A DNA stretch of 64,000 nucleotides from JANMJD01 sp963828405 (GTDB lineage: Bacteria; Actinomycetota; Acidimicrobiia; Acidimicrobiales; Ilumatobacteraceae), in contig CAWHEG010000031.1 in NCBI GenBank assembly GCA_963828405.1, positions 806,001 to 870,000 on the forward strand, read 5' to 3'. This document shows positions 1 through 10,211 of this stretch, one piece after another. Below the pieces are notes generated by a model, which saw only the letters and a list, made by a program, of their open reading frames with translations, was not told the DNA's origin and made no database searches. The position numbers and the translations under genes were made by a program. Position 1 is the stretch's first letter. Each line of letters starts with the position of its first letter.

Positions 1-1772
1 TCGGGCACGCCGACCTCCCACCAGGTGCCCCCGCCGACCCACTCGTACTGGGCGACGTCGATGACGATGACGTAACTGCGGTCGGCGGCCTTGGCCCGCG
101 CGTAGGCGGCGGGGAGGTCGTCGAGGGAGTCGACGTGCTCGGCGATCGCCCCGAGGGATTCGGCATGCTGGCGGAAGTCGACCTGGCGGTACTCGCCGTG
201 GCGGGTGGTGCGCAGCAGGTTGTTGAACTCGTTGCCCCCCTGGTTGACCTGCAGCCGGTTGATGACGGCGAAACCGCCGTTGTCGCAGACGAGGAAGATC
301 ACCTTGTGCCCGGTCATGACGGTGGCGTAGATGTCGCTGTTCATCATCAGGTACGAGCCGTCGCCGACCCAGGCGAGCACGTCGGTGCCGGGGCGGGCCA
401 TCTTGGCCCCGAGAGCGCCGGAGATCTCGTAGCCCATGCACGAGTAGCCGAACTCGGCGTCGAAGGTGCCGACCTGCTTGCTGCGCCAACCGGCGACCAT
501 CTCGCCGGGCAGGCCGCCGGCCGCCGACAGCTGGTAGTCGTCGTCGTCGCAGATCGCATTGACGGTCTGGATCACCTGCGCGTACGACGGCCTGCCCTCG
601 GCGTTGCCGCGCCCGGTCGTGAACGTGTCGAGGTGGTCGTTCCATTCGTCCATCCGACGCCGGCCGTGATCGAGCCAGTCGGCCGGCGCGGTGTAGGCGC
701 CGAGGGCGACGTCGAGCTGTTCGAGGGCGAGCAGTGCATCGCCGACGACGGCGACGGCGCCCTGTTTGAGGGCGTCCCAGCGGGCGGTGTTGATCGAGAC
801 GAAACGTACCCCGGGGTGCTTGAACAGCGCCCACGATCCGGTCGTGAAGTCCTGCAGCCGTGTGCCGACGGCGAGCACGACGTCGGCCTCCTCGGCGACG
901 ACGTTGGCCGAGGTCACGCCGCTCACCCCGATCGCCCCGACGTTGTTCGGATGGGCGTGGACGAGGATCGACTTGCCGGCGACCGTTTCGGCCACCGGGA
1001 TGCCGCGGCGCTCGGCGAAGCCGGTGAGCGCTTCGACCGCTCCGGAGTAGAAGACGCCGCCGCCGGCGATGATCAGCGGCTTGCGGGCGTTGCCCAGGAT
1101 GGCCGCCGCGGCCTCGATGTCGCGGACATCGGGGCCGGGGCGCCGGATGTAGTGCACCCGTCGATCGAAGAAGGCGGTCGGGAAGTCGTAGGCCTCGGCC
1201 TGGACGTCCTGGGGCAGGGCGAAGAAGGCGGGGCCGCAGTCGGCCGGGTCGAGCATCACGGCGAGCGCCTGGGGCAACGAGCGGATCACCTGCTGCGGTT
1301 TGGTGATCCGGTCCCAGTAGCGGGTCACCGGCTTGAACGTGTCGGCCACCGTCTGGGTCGGGTCGTGGAACTGCTCGACCTGCTGCAGCACGGGATCGAC
1401 GAGGCGGTGCTGGAAGGTGTCGCCGCTGAGGAAGAGCACCGGAAGCCGGTTGGCATGGGCGGTCGCCGCAGCCGTCACCATGTTCGTGCAGCCCGGCCCC
1501 ACCGAACTGGTGGCGACCATGATCTGGCGGCGGCGCATCGCCTTGGCGAAGGCGACTGCCGACAACGCCATTCCCTGTTCGTTGTGGCCCCGCCAGGTGG
1601 GCAGCACGTCCTGGACCTGTTCGAGCGCCTCGGCGAGACAGGTCACGTTGCCGTGCCCGAAGATGGCGAAGACCCCGGGGAACATCGGCACCTCCACCCC
1701 GTCGACCATCGTGCGCTGGTTGACGAGCCAGCGCACGATCGCCTGAGCGGTGGTCAGTCGAATGGTCTCCAC
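1..1772 (-). CDS. iolD: 3D-(3,5/4)-trihydroxycyclohexane-1,2-dione hydrolase IolD, 3' end cut by window edge
   Basis: ThDP-dependent hydrolase that opens the ring of trihydroxycyclohexanedione in myo-inositol catabolism. The reverse strand reads 590 codons with the POX-like N-terminal ThDP fold (FAIFGHGNVTCLAEAL, RGHNEQGMALSA with the activating Glu), a central domain with IAGGGVFYSGA, and the C-terminal ThDP/Mg motif beginning VGDGSYLMMNSD. Family members are about 620-640 residues, so a few dozen C-terminal residues lie outside the window. I chose GTG 1772 because AAGGAG (complement 1778-1783) sits 5 bases before it; an ATG at 1793 lacks such a site. It is divergent from the iolE-like gene at 1909, which supports the inositol assignment. 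Identity is strong from the motifs and the neighbour. Confidence 0.9.
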   Translation of the reverse strand, partial: METIRLTTAQAIVRWLVNQRTMVDGVEVPMFPGVFAIFGHGNVTCLAEALEQVQDVLPTWRGHNEQGMALSAVAFAKAMRRRQIMVATSSVGPGCTNMVTAAATAHANRLPVLFLSGDTFQHRLVDPVLQQVEQFHDPTQTVADTFKPVTRYWDRITKPQQVIRSLPQALAVMLDPADCGPAFFALPQDVQAEAYDFPTAFFDRRVHYIRRPGPDVRDIEAAAAILGNARKPLIIAGGGVFYSGAVEALTGFAERRGIPVAETVAGKSILVHAHPNNVGAIGVSGVTSANVVAEEADVVLAVGTRLQDFTTGSWALFKHPGVRFVSINTARWDALKQGAVAVVGDALLALEQLDVALGAYTAPADWLDHGRRRMDEWNDHLDTFTTGRGNAEGRPSYAQVIQTVNAICDDDDYQLSAAGGLPGEMVAGWRSKQVGTFDAEFGYSCMGYEISGALGAKMARPGTDVLAWVGDGSYLMMNSDIYATVMTGHKVIFLVCDNGGFAVINRLQVNQGGNEFNNLLRTTRHGEYRQVDFRQHAESLGAIAEHVDSLDDLPAAYARAKAADRSYVIVIDVAQYEWVGGGTWWEVGVP

Positions 1773-1908
1773 GATCGCTCCTTCCGACGTCATCGGCCGA
1801 ATCGCAGGCGACTGTAGTGCAGCCCTGGACGGCCGCTTCCGAGCGCTCGGTAGGATCACGGCATCGGAATGACCACGTGGTGGATCCGCCTCGAATCGGG
1901 GGTTTCTG
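1773..1908. promoter_or_regulatory. Divergent iolD/iolE promoter region
   Basis: This 136-base gap separates the divergent inositol genes. A -10-like TACAGT lies on the minus strand at 1811-1816, giving iolD a leader of roughly 30 bases. A -10-like TAGGAT lies on the plus strand at 1851-1856, giving iolE a leader of about 45 bases. No convincing -35 boxes were found. The -10 calls are by eye only. Confidence 0.4.
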
Positions 1909-2799
1909 GTGTCCGATCTGATGCAGCGCATTGCCGGCGCCCCGATCACCTGGGGTGTGGACGGCTCACCCGGCTGGGGCCATCTGATGCAGCCCGACCG
2001 GGTGCTGGCCGAGATGTCCGAGACCGGCCTGCACGCCACGGAACTGGGGCCCGACGGATTCCTGCCGACCGACCCCGACCAGTTGGTCGACTACGTGAAG
2101 GGCTTCGAGCTGTCCGTCGTGGGCGGGTTCGTGCCCGCCGTGCTGTACCGCCACCGTCAGATCGACGATCGACTCGCCTACGTCGACCGGGCCACGCGGC
2201 AGCTCGCCCGTGCCGGCTCGAAGGTCGTGGTCATCGGCCCGGCCTCGCACCACGACGGCTACGACATCGAGATCGAGATGTCCGACGACGAATGGGGCGT
2301 GTTCACGGCCAACCTGAACCGTCTGATCGAGGTGATCGGCGAGCACGGTCTGAGCACGGCGGTCCACCCGCACTGGGGCATGGCGATCGCTCGCCAGAAA
2401 CACGTCGAACGGATGCTGGAGTCCTGCGACGCGCACGTCTGTCTCGACACCGGCCATCTCTACCTGGCCGGGTGCGACCCGCTCGACATCGCCAGGCTGG
2501 CGGGCGACCGGATCGACCATGTGCATCTCAAGGACGTCGACGACCGGCTGGCCGAACGGGTGCGCAGTGGTGAGCTCCCCTTCCGTCGAGCGGTGATCGA
2601 GGGGATGTTCAGGCCGCTCGGAGCGGGTGGGGTCGACATCGGCGGCGTGATCCGACATCTCGAGGGTGGCGGCTACCGGGGTTGGTACGTGCTCGAACAG
2701 GACTGCGCGCTCACCGGCGAGCCCGCGCCCGGTGAGGGGCCCCGTTCCGACGCCGTGGCCAGCGTCGCCTACCTCGAGCGCGTCGCCGCCACCCTCTGA
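1909..2799 (+). CDS. iolE: IolE-like inosose dehydratase / sugar phosphate isomerase-epimerase (TIM barrel)
   Basis: A 296-residue AP-endonuclease-2 family TIM barrel. Characteristic stretches are the N-terminal GAPITWGVDGSPGWG, then AVHPHWGM, CLDTGHLYLAG and DHVHLKDVD, which carry metal-ligand His, Asp and Glu residues of the IolE/xylose-isomerase-like fold. IolE dehydrates 2-keto-myo-inositol to the substrate that IolD later hydrolyses after isomerisation, so a divergent iolD neighbour fits. GTG 1909 is the likely start; ATG 1921 is a possible alternative because the ribosome site is weak. It could instead act on a related inosose or be an epimerase, since the superfamily is broad. Confidence 0.8.
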   Translation: MSDLMQRIAGAPITWGVDGSPGWGHLMQPDRVLAEMSETGLHATELGPDGFLPTDPDQLVDYVKGFELSVVGGFVPAVLYRHRQIDDRLAYVDRATRQLARAGSKVVVIGPASHHDGYDIEIEMSDDEWGVFTANLNRLIEVIGEHGLSTAVHPHWGMAIARQKHVERMLESCDAHVCLDTGHLYLAGCDPLDIARLAGDRIDHVHLKDVDDRLAERVRSGELPFRRAVIEGMFRPLGAGGVDIGGVIRHLEGGGYRGWYVLEQDCALTGEPAPGEGPRSDAVASVAYLERVAATL

Positions 2800-2803
2800 T
2801 CCG

Positions 2804-3450
2804 TCATCCAGGATGTCGGATGGGGAGGGTGGCGGCTGTGGCGGCGGCGGCGCAGGCTCCGGCGTTGTTCGTGCGTCCCCACAGCCAGGCGAGAGCCTGG
2901 CGGAGATCGTGAACGACGACGATGGACGCGGTTGCGGCGTGGCCTGCTGCATCCCGCCCGGCTTGTTCGAATCCGTTCACATTGAGCCACTCGCCGACGC
3001 TGGCACCGTCCGGCGACCTTGACGTCGACCATCTTCACTGGAATCACTTTCCCGTCCTCGCCGATACTGCCGGTGCCGGCAACCCGCAGGTCGCCGACCA
3101 GCGCACCCGGTGTGAGGGCGTCAATGTAGGCGAGGGTCAACATCAGTCCGGCCGAGGGTCCGGTGTCGGTGCCGGTCCGCACTCGCGCCCCGGCCGGGAT
3201 CGGGCCCGACGTGGTGGGAAAGCGAGCCGGTACCAGGGCGACATGGTGTCGCATGCCCGCACGGTGAGCTGGGACACCACGCGGGATGTCGACAACGAGG
3301 ACCGCCGAATTGCAGTCCGTCAACAACGGCCGCGAAGACCGTGCTCAGGGCAATGTTCTGACCTTCTACGCGATCACCGGACACGACGAAGCCAACGTTG
3401 ACATCTCCGATCCGATGTGAGGCTCCGGCCTGCGACGCCTCGACCGTCAT
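2804..3450 (-). pseudogene. Remnant of S16 (Lon-type) Ser-Lys peptidase domain, three reading frames
   Basis: Reading the minus strand, homology runs through three frames. 3450 to about 3320 gives an undiagnostic start. About 3320 to 3015 gives AGARVRTGTDTGPSAGLML, then VAGTGSIGEDGKV and DVKVAG. About 3010 to 2804 gives GEWLNVNGFEQAGRDAAG and VVVHDLRQALAWL before a TGA. The middle frame holds both members of the Lon-type catalytic dyad: Ser in GPSAG and Lys in DVKVAG. The arrangement resembles YlbL-like PDZ-S16 proteins, but no PDZ domain is visible. The frame changes, the short length (about 215 codons) and the absence of a clear start say it is broken, unless the shifts are sequence errors. 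Confidence 0.65.
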
Positions 3451-3493
3451 TGGAGTTGGCGCCGACGGTGCCCGATGGCGTGTCAGGGTTCGA

Positions 3494-6400
3494 TCAGTCG
3501 TAGTCCGCGCAGGAGCGGTGGTACGGAACGAGGTCGCCGATGTTCGTCGTCCATTCCTGGGGTGTCAGGTTGCGCCCGGCGATCCTGCAGGCGGCGGTGA
3601 GCCAATGCTGCGGGTCGAGATCCCAGACCGTGAACTGGTGCCCGGTGCCGCCGCCGACGGCCAACTCCTTCCCGTCCGGGCGAAGGGCGAAGGCAACCAC
3701 CTCGTTGTCGGGGGTGGTGATCGGATCGCCGATCTGCTCGCCGTTCGTCAGGTCGTAGAGGACGCTGACACGCATGTCTGCGAAGACGTCGAGATTGCCG
3801 TCGTGGTGGGGGCGGACGGCCAGTTGTGGTGTTCCTGAAGCAACGGCGAGGGATCCGTCGTCACTGCCCCCGACGTGTCCATAGCCGGGCAGACCGCCCA
3901 ACGTGGCGACTGATTTGAACGTGGTGAGGTCGTACACGGTCATCTCGCCGCCCAGGCCGACCGCGATCAATCGGTCGTCACCCACGATGTTCGCGCCGCG
4001 CAGGGTCGAGTCCGAGAAGTCGTGAAGTGTCTCGCCGGTCCGTCCATCGAAGATCACCATCCCGTAGAACGTGCCAACAGCGACTCGGTCGCCGCTGTCG
4101 CTGCCCGAGCCGTTGAAGTAGCCGACGACGTGCAGGGTCGGCTCGATTCGAGTGTTGGTGTCGGTGTCGATCGTCCAGATCTCTCCCGGCCCTCCGGGAT
4201 CATCGCCGGACCGGTAGTACAGCCAGGCCCGATGTGGACTGACGAACCAGTCGTCCGGCATCGACTCGAGGGTCAGGTTTGCCGTCATTGATCGCCCGGT
4301 CTTCGGGTCGAGCGTCACCACGTTGGGTGTGGTGTCGGGGTCGACGATGGTGTTCAGAGTGCCGTCTGCACGCCAGTCCGGAAACGTCATCGGACGCGTC
4401 GAGTCCAGTTCGACAGTTCCGGTCCGCGGGTCGATCACTGCCCAGTCGGGCTCGCCGGATTCGACCAACAGACTCTTGCCGTCAGGGCTGTACGAGATGG
4501 GCCGAAAGCCCTCGCCCATCCGACGGCTGACGGGCCCGGACCCATCGAGGCGCCATCTGGAGACAACCGGTTCGAAGTCACCGAAGGCCACCAGCTCGGT
4601 CTGATCCTTCGCCAGCCAGATCGAGCCTGTGTTCCCGTTCTGGGCATTGAGTTGGCGGATCAAGCCACCCGTACGCAGATCCCGCTCCTCGAGACCCCCG
4701 GCGGTGTCCCCGCAGTAGTACCGGCCGAATCGCTCCGCCACGGTGAACGCGTTGCAGTCATCGGTCACGAGATCCGACGTACCTGCCTCCCACTCCGGTA
4801 TGCCCGATCGGCTGACGACATCGAGTCGAACCTGTCCGACGAAGCCCACCCCGATCAATGCGCGCCCGTCGTCGATCGCGAAGAACCGCTCGGTCGTGCC
4901 ACGGGGTGCATCGAACTGATCGACGACGCGCAGGCTGATCGGATCGACGAGCCGGACCGGCCCCGCCACCGAACCCACGGCGAGGAGCCCGCCGGTCACG
5001 AACGCCAGACCGGCGGTCGTCGCCTGCAGGCGCGAGTCGGCCGGAGCCGACAGGCCCTCGAGCCGAGCGACGACCGTTGGGTCACTGAGCGAATACGACA
5101 GCACGGTGCCATCCCGGCCACCAGACAGGTAGATCCGGCTGTCGTCGGGACTGAACACGACACTGTCGGCGAAAACAGGGACATCGATCGGTCCGATGAC
5201 CGGTTGATGCGTCGTCGTATCGAAGACACCGAGAATCGACCTGTCGGAGAACTCGCCGTACGAGAACACCTGAGCGACGAACTTCCCGTCGGCACTACTG
5301 GCGAAATGAGACACAACCCCAGGGGAAGTCGCGCAGTGGCACCCATGGCTCGCCCATCGCGTCGGTGTCGAGATCGTACGCATGGAACCGCTGGTCATCG
5401 CCCATGACCAGCGATGTCTCACCGTCGGGCATGACGATGCCAGCGGTCGAACCGCTGCCGCCCAGTTCAACAGGCAGCCGATCGGTACCGAGGTAGCCGA
5501 CATCGGCGGTGAACGTCGACAGCAGCGCCGATCGCGTCCGCGGCGTGTCGGCAAGTCGGTATGCCTCGATGGCCAGCAGTGCAGCGACATCGCGCTCGAG
5601 ATGAACGTATCGACAACGATCGCCCGACCAAGGCAGCGATCTCAGCGCTCACACGTTGCGATTCGGCATCCGCTCGAGCTGCTTGTGCGACGAGTCCGGC
5701 GGCGATCGAGGCGAGGGCGAGCAGGGCGACGCCAAGAAGAGAGCGCCGGAGGCGGCGGTTCTGCTGGGCCTCACGCTGGGCTCGAACCGCGAGCGCGGCT
5801 CGTTCGGTCTCGGCACCGGCGACCGAGGTGTCGAGGAAGGCGGCCTCGACGTCGGTCAGATCGGGCTGCGCGGTGGTCCGCCACTCCAGTGCGGTGTCGA
5901 GCCGGGAGCCGCGATACAGCTCGCTGTCGGGTCGACCGAGGGCGTCCCAGCCGGCGGCGGTGGCAGCGAGGTGGCGGAAGGTACGCAGGCCGTCGGCGTC
6001 CTCGTCGAGCCATGACTGCAGGCGCGGCCAGGCGCGCGCCAGCGCCTCGTGAGCGATTTCGACGGTATCGGCCTCGGCCGTGACCAGGCGAGTGCGCACG
6101 AGCAGAGCAACGATCTGCTCGCGTTGGCGATCGCCGAGCAGGAGGCGGGTCGGCACGCGGCAGCGAACCGGGTCACCGTCCGCTGACGGCGAGACCAGTC
6201 GCAGCATGATGCTGCGCAACATCGCTCGTTGCTCGACCGGCAGGTTGTCGTGGAGCCGATCCGCGGAGCGGGCGACGGCGCCCCGAATACCACCCGTCGC
6301 CAGGTACCCATCCACCGTGAGCACCGGCCCGTCGCGACGCCGCCAGGTCTCGACGAGCGCGTGTGACAACAGCGGCAGGGCACCCGGCTCACCCTCGGTG

Positions 6401-7725
6401 TCGCGCACGAGCAGGTCCACGAGCCCCTGTTCCAGCCGATAGCCGGCGTGGATGGCCGGTTGCTCGATCGCGGCCCGGAGCGCGTCGCCTCGGAGCGGCG
6501 ACACGAGATGGAGACCTTGCTCGGCCAGCCGGGCGACATCGGCATCGATCGCGAGTCGGGCGAGGTAGTCGGCGCGGATGCAGGTCACCACGGGTGCTCG
6601 CTCGGCACTGTAACGGGCGATCCGTCGGCAGAACTCGCCAGCGATGTCGCTGTCGGGGTCGACCGCGAACAGCGCCTCGAGTTGGTCGACCACGAGAACC
6701 GGGCTACCGGACACCGCGTCGAGCTCGGCGATCGTCTGAGCGGGGTCGTCGGCGGGCACGATCACCACACCCGGTCGACCGCTGCGAGCGAGTGCGGGCA
6801 GGAGTCCTGCCCGCACGAGCGACGACTTGCCGCAGCCCGACGGGCCGACCACCACCAGCAACGGTGTCGAGCGCAGCCGCTCGAGGCATGCCGCGACCTC
6901 GGCGTCGCGGCCGAAGAACCCGTCGGCGTCGCCGACGTCATAGGCTGCGAGGCCTTTGTAGGGGCATTTGCCCGACACGACCGCCGGCGGCTCGGGGGCG
7001 GTCAGCGCGCTGTCATGTTGCAGGATCGCTGCCTCGAGCGACACCAGCTCATGCCCAGGATCGACACCGAGCTGTTCGACGAGGAGCCGTCGCGCACGGT
7101 TCAGCGACCTCAACGCGTCCACCTGTCGGCCGCAGCGATACTGGGCCAACGCAAGGGCGGCCCACCGTCGTTCGCGCAACGGCTGCAGGGCTACGAGCGC
7201 CTCGGCCGCAGTCGCCACTTCGCGGTGCTCGCCCGCCGCCAGCCTGGCATCCAACAGCTCCTCCTCGATCGTGCGGTGCAGCTCCTCCAGCCGCTGCGCC
7301 TCGCTGCGGCCTGGCTCCCACATCTCGAGATCCTCGAACGGGTGGCCGTGCCACAACTCGAGTGCATGGGTGAACGCCACCGCCGCCCGTTCCGGTTCTC
7401 CCGTGGCTGCCAGCCGCCGCCCCTGGTTGGCATACCGCTCGAACCGGTCAGCATCGACCTCGTCGCCGCTCAACGCCAGCCGGTAGCCGCCGCTGACGGT
7501 CTCGATCGCCGTCGCTCCCAACACCCGCCGCAGTCGTCCGACGCAGATCTGGACCTGCGTCGGCCACGACGGCGGAGGATCGTCGCCCCACACCGCATCG
7601 GCGACCTGATCGCGGGACACGACCTGGCCCCGGCGTACCGCTAGCACGCTCAGCACCACCCGGTCGCGCGGCGCGAGTGCCCCTTTCCCCTCCACCCGTG
7701 GTGGCCCCAGCACGCAGATCCCCAC
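3494..7725 (-). pseudogene. BTAD (SARP-type) DNA-binding / nSTAND NTPase / TM / WD40 protein, two frameshifts
   Basis: One long gene of about 1,410 codons split over three frames. 7725 to about 5605 encodes a winged-helix/BTAD activator domain (residues 1-240: SRDQVADAVWG, LRRVLGA, TPR-like repeats), an nSTAND ATPase with P-loop GPSGCGKSSLVRAG near residue 295 and Walker B-like VLVVDQLEALF, then one TM segment (LLGVALLALASIAAGLV, near residue 670). About 5605 to 5310 continues in a +1 frame (RDVAALLAIEAYRLADTP...). About 5310 to 3494 continues in the next +1 frame as WD40 repeats ending in the family signature WDLDPQHWLTAACRIAGRNL. Start GTG 7725 has a good promoter 6 bases upstream. If intact it would be a membrane-tethered, AfsR-like signal-sensing regulator. 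It may be a true pseudogene or carry two base-call errors. Confidence 0.75.
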
Positions 7726-7731
7726 TGCCGC

Positions 7732-7760
7732 ATTGTCGACCTCGACACCTCACAGGTCAA
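7732..7760 (-). promoter_or_regulatory. Promoter of the BTAD/nSTAND/WD40 gene
   Basis: On the minus strand, TTGACC (7755-7760) and GACAAT (7732-7737) are separated by exactly 17 bases, and GTG 7725 follows after 6 bases. The spacing matches a housekeeping-sigma promoter driving a leaderless message, because no ribosome site fits before this GTG. It is one of the few sites in the window with a recognisable -35 box. Confidence 0.6.
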
Positions 7761-7884
7761 TGCCCTGGATGGCCGTTTGATAGGTCGAACTGCCGTAGCG
7801 GATAGCCCGCTGGCGCGTTGCCCACCGGCACGGCATCGGGGTGGAGAGCGGTCAGCTCCGCTCACACCACCCCGTGCCTGCGTG

Positions 7885-9288
7885 TCAGTCGTCGACGGGT
7901 TGGAGGTAGTGGCTGACGGTCCAGTCGGCGATGCGACGGCCGTGGGTGATCCCATCGGTGACGGCGTGGCGGAAGTGGAACCCGACGAGGATTCGTGATT
8001 CACCGTTTTCGCTGGCGGCTGCAGAGAGCCGTCTGAAGCTGCGGGTCACCGGGCTGGGGTCGTCGCAGGTCTGGCCTGCTGGCAGGGTCAAGCTGCAGAC
8101 CTCGAACTCGATGCGGTCGGTGCCGAACACTCGGCGCATGATTCGGGCGGCGAGGCTGCCTTCGACGGCGTGGCCGGAGTCGTGGTCGGGAATCGGGGGT
8201 GTCGTCACCAGCGGTGCCCAGGTGGGATCGGGAGCGGTGAGGTCGTTGCCGTCCTCGTCGGCGCGGTGGATCGCGGTGACCGGCCGCCAGAAGTTGTAGG
8301 TGTACTTCTGTTGGAAGGTACCGATGTAGCCGTCGGTCATGCCCATGTTCAACAACCCGAACAGGCGTGCCGCTTCCCAGACGTCGAGACCGCGGTCGGC
8401 GGCGATCGCGCGTGCCATTCGGTTCCAGGCGAGCGGGGAGCTCTCGAGCCAGAACAAGGCGATCTCGGTCTGCTCGGCGGTGCGGCCGCTGGGTGTCGGG
8501 TCGCCCGGACCGCCCCCACCGAGCCGCTTGACCTCGTTGAAGTCACGGGCGTAGCGGCGACTGTCGAGCGGGTACGGCGGACCGCTGTCGAACTGGGTGC
8601 TGTCGCGCAGTGCGAACGGGGTCACCGCGCCCCACCCCGGCGCGAACGCGAACGGGGTCCCCGGCGTGAACTCGTACTCACCCGGCGCCCCACCACGCGG
8701 GGTGGTATCGACCAGCGGCGGGTCATTGGCACCATCACCAGCACGAGCAGCCACGATCGCAGCCGCGGCCGCCTCGCCGAGAGCGATCCCCTGGGTCTTG
8801 GCAGCACCGTCGGGGATCGCCTCCAACGCCGCCAGGTACGCGGCCTCCACGACCGCCGTCCCCGCCGCCCCGCACGACGGCGGGGGCGGCGGGGACGGCG
8901 GAACAACTCCGACGGCAGATCAGCCAGCGTCGCCGCCAGCGCGCCGCGTGCCGCGGCAGCCACCACAGCCGCGACCGACGTGCCCCTCGACGCAGGCGCA
9001 TCGAACACGTACGACTCGTAACGGCGATCGATCGCGTTCGAGCGCGTCGTGGATCGCGATGTGGGTGATCGCGTACATGCGGGCTTCGTGCAACGGGTCG
9101 TTGCCCGGCGCCAGGCAGCCAGCTCGCGCTGCCTCGCCCGCGACGGCGTTCCACTCGATCACCGGGTTGCTCCCGCCATGGGCATTCGCAGCTCCGGTCG
9201 CACCGATTGCCGGCACGGCCGCGCACACGGCAAGGCACGCTACGAGCGCGGCTCGGCGAGACACCGGTCGCGAAGTCTGATGGATCAT
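7885..9288 (-). pseudogene. Exported vanadium-haloperoxidase/PAP2-type protein, two frameshifts
   Basis: About 467 codons in three frames. 9288 to about 9040 encodes a Tat-like signal peptide (SRRAALVACLAVCAAVPA, cleavage near ANA) and the family start NPVIEWNAVAGEAARAG. About 9038 to 8890 continues one frame on (AIDRRYESYVFDAPASRGTS) after an apparent extra G near 9036. 8895 to 7885 continues in the third frame after a C-rich run near 8895. The last part has the haloperoxidase ligands: KYTYNFWRP, PDHDSGHA and SRILVGFHFRHA. ATG 9288 is supported by AAAGGAG seven bases upstream. Intact, it would be a secreted haloperoxidase-like or phosphatase-like enzyme. Whether the shifts are real is unknown. 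Confidence 0.75.
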
Positions 9289-9615
9289 TGGTTCGCTCCT
9301 TTCGGTTGGGTTCTGGCCGGAACGTCGTTGCCACTTCGAGACAAGGCGCGCCGGCCATCCATCCATGGGGACTCCCAGCCCCTATCCATCGGCTATCGCG
9401 CTGATGACCGGCCCGGGTTCGCTTTCGGCGAGCGAGCTGCGAACGAGGACCACACCGCAGGTCGACGACGGGCTCGTTTGGTTCGACCATTGCCGCGTCC
9501 GGTCAGCCGGTATCGGCATCTGCTCGGTCACCGCCCGCCGCTGGAACTTGATACCGCGGCTTGCGGCAGCCGGGTTGTCGAGGTCGCCGCGTCGGCGAAC
9601 GATGTCGGCGGGTGG
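9289..9615. other. Intergenic stretch without a recognised gene
   Basis: These 327 bases lie between the start of the haloperoxidase-like gene and the end of the MazF-like toxin. Apart from the ribosome site AAAGGAG (complement, near 9296-9302) I see no conserved coding frame, repeat or convincing promoter. Confidence 0.5.
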
Positions 9616-9930
9616 TCAGCAGTCCATGACGGCTTGGATGGCGTCGCACATCTCATGGCGCCGGTCGAGTCGCAGTGCTCCCATCCGTTGGACGAGGTGC
9701 GCTCTGGAGGCGGCGAAGAGGTTGTCGAACGAGGCGACGCATTCGACGCCGAGACCGTCGTCGGACCCGAGGGGGACTTCGGTGGGAATGTCGCGCCGGG
9801 TGCGGGTGACGGGGGCGACGATGATGTGGCTCAGATGAGGGACGACGTCGTCGCGGGTGACCACGACGACCGGGCGGGCCTTGGCGTCTTCGGGTTCATA
9901 GCGCCAGATCTCACCCTGCCGCGGGGCCAT
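9616..9930 (-). CDS. MazF/PemK-family endoribonuclease toxin
   Basis: A 104-residue protein of typical MazF length. Diagnostic stretches are the N-terminal RQGEIWRYEP, the following ARPVVVVTRDD, then IVAPVTRTRRDIPTEVPL and a C-terminal FDNLFAASRAHLVQRMGAL. These correspond to the SH3-like barrel and the conserved R/T residues used in RNA cleavage. ATG 9930 overlaps the 3' end of the antitoxin gene by 20 bases, the usual translationally coupled antitoxin-first order. The partner is an RHH protein rather than an AbrB-fold MazE. The cleavage site cannot be predicted. Confidence 0.88.
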   Translation of the reverse strand: MAPRQGEIWRYEPEDAKARPVVVVTRDDVVPHLSHIIVAPVTRTRRDIPTEVPLGSDDGLGVECVASFDNLFAASRAHLVQRMGALRLDRRHEMCDAIQAVMDC

Positions 9931-10198
9931 CGTCGCCGCTCCAATCCCAGGGTTCGAGATCGGCGAGCGTCCGGCGTGCGGCCGATCGGTGGAGTTGGGT
10001 GAACTCGCCGCTGTCGGGGATCCGTTCGTAGCCGGCGGCGATCCGCCGGCCGATCTCGGCGCGCCGTTCGGCGTCGAGGAGCGTCGCCAGCGCGGCGCGC
10101 ACGATCTCGGTCCGGTTGGGGTAGCGGTCGTCGGCGACGAGCGCGTCCATCGCCGCGGCGACGTCATCGTCGACGCGCACTGCCAGCTGAATCGTCAT
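9911..10198 (-). CDS. Ribbon-helix-helix antitoxin of the MazF-type pair
   Basis: A 95-residue protein with an N-terminal RHH DNA-binding unit (MTIQLAVRVDDDVAAAMDAL, then YPNRTEIVRAALATLL) and a variable, acidic C-terminus (LADLEPWDWSGDD) of the kind that wraps and inhibits the toxin. Such antitoxins usually repress their own operon through the RHH domain, so autoregulation is expected but not shown. ATG 10198 is preceded by TAGTGT seven bases upstream and has no ribosome site, suggesting a leaderless message. The overlap with the MazF-like gene makes the pairing firm. Confidence 0.85.
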   Translation of the reverse strand: MTIQLAVRVDDDVAAAMDALVADDRYPNRTEIVRAALATLLDAERRAEIGRRIAAGYERIPDSGEFTQLHRSAARRTLADLEPWDWSGDDGPAAG

Positions 10199-10205
10199 GC
10201 AATTC

Positions 10206-10211
10206 ACACTA
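10206..10211 (-). promoter_or_regulatory. -10 box of the RHH/MazF operon
   Basis: TAGTGT on the minus strand ends 7 bases before ATG 10198. With no ribosome site present, this is the spacing expected for transcription starting at or beside the start codon. The 258 bases from here to the tRNA-Ala gene show no coding signal. Confidence 0.5.

Noticed and set aside
135..1817. Long open frame antisense to iolD
   Set aside because: It has the low-complexity composition of a GC-rich shadow frame, and iolD on the other strand has all family motifs.
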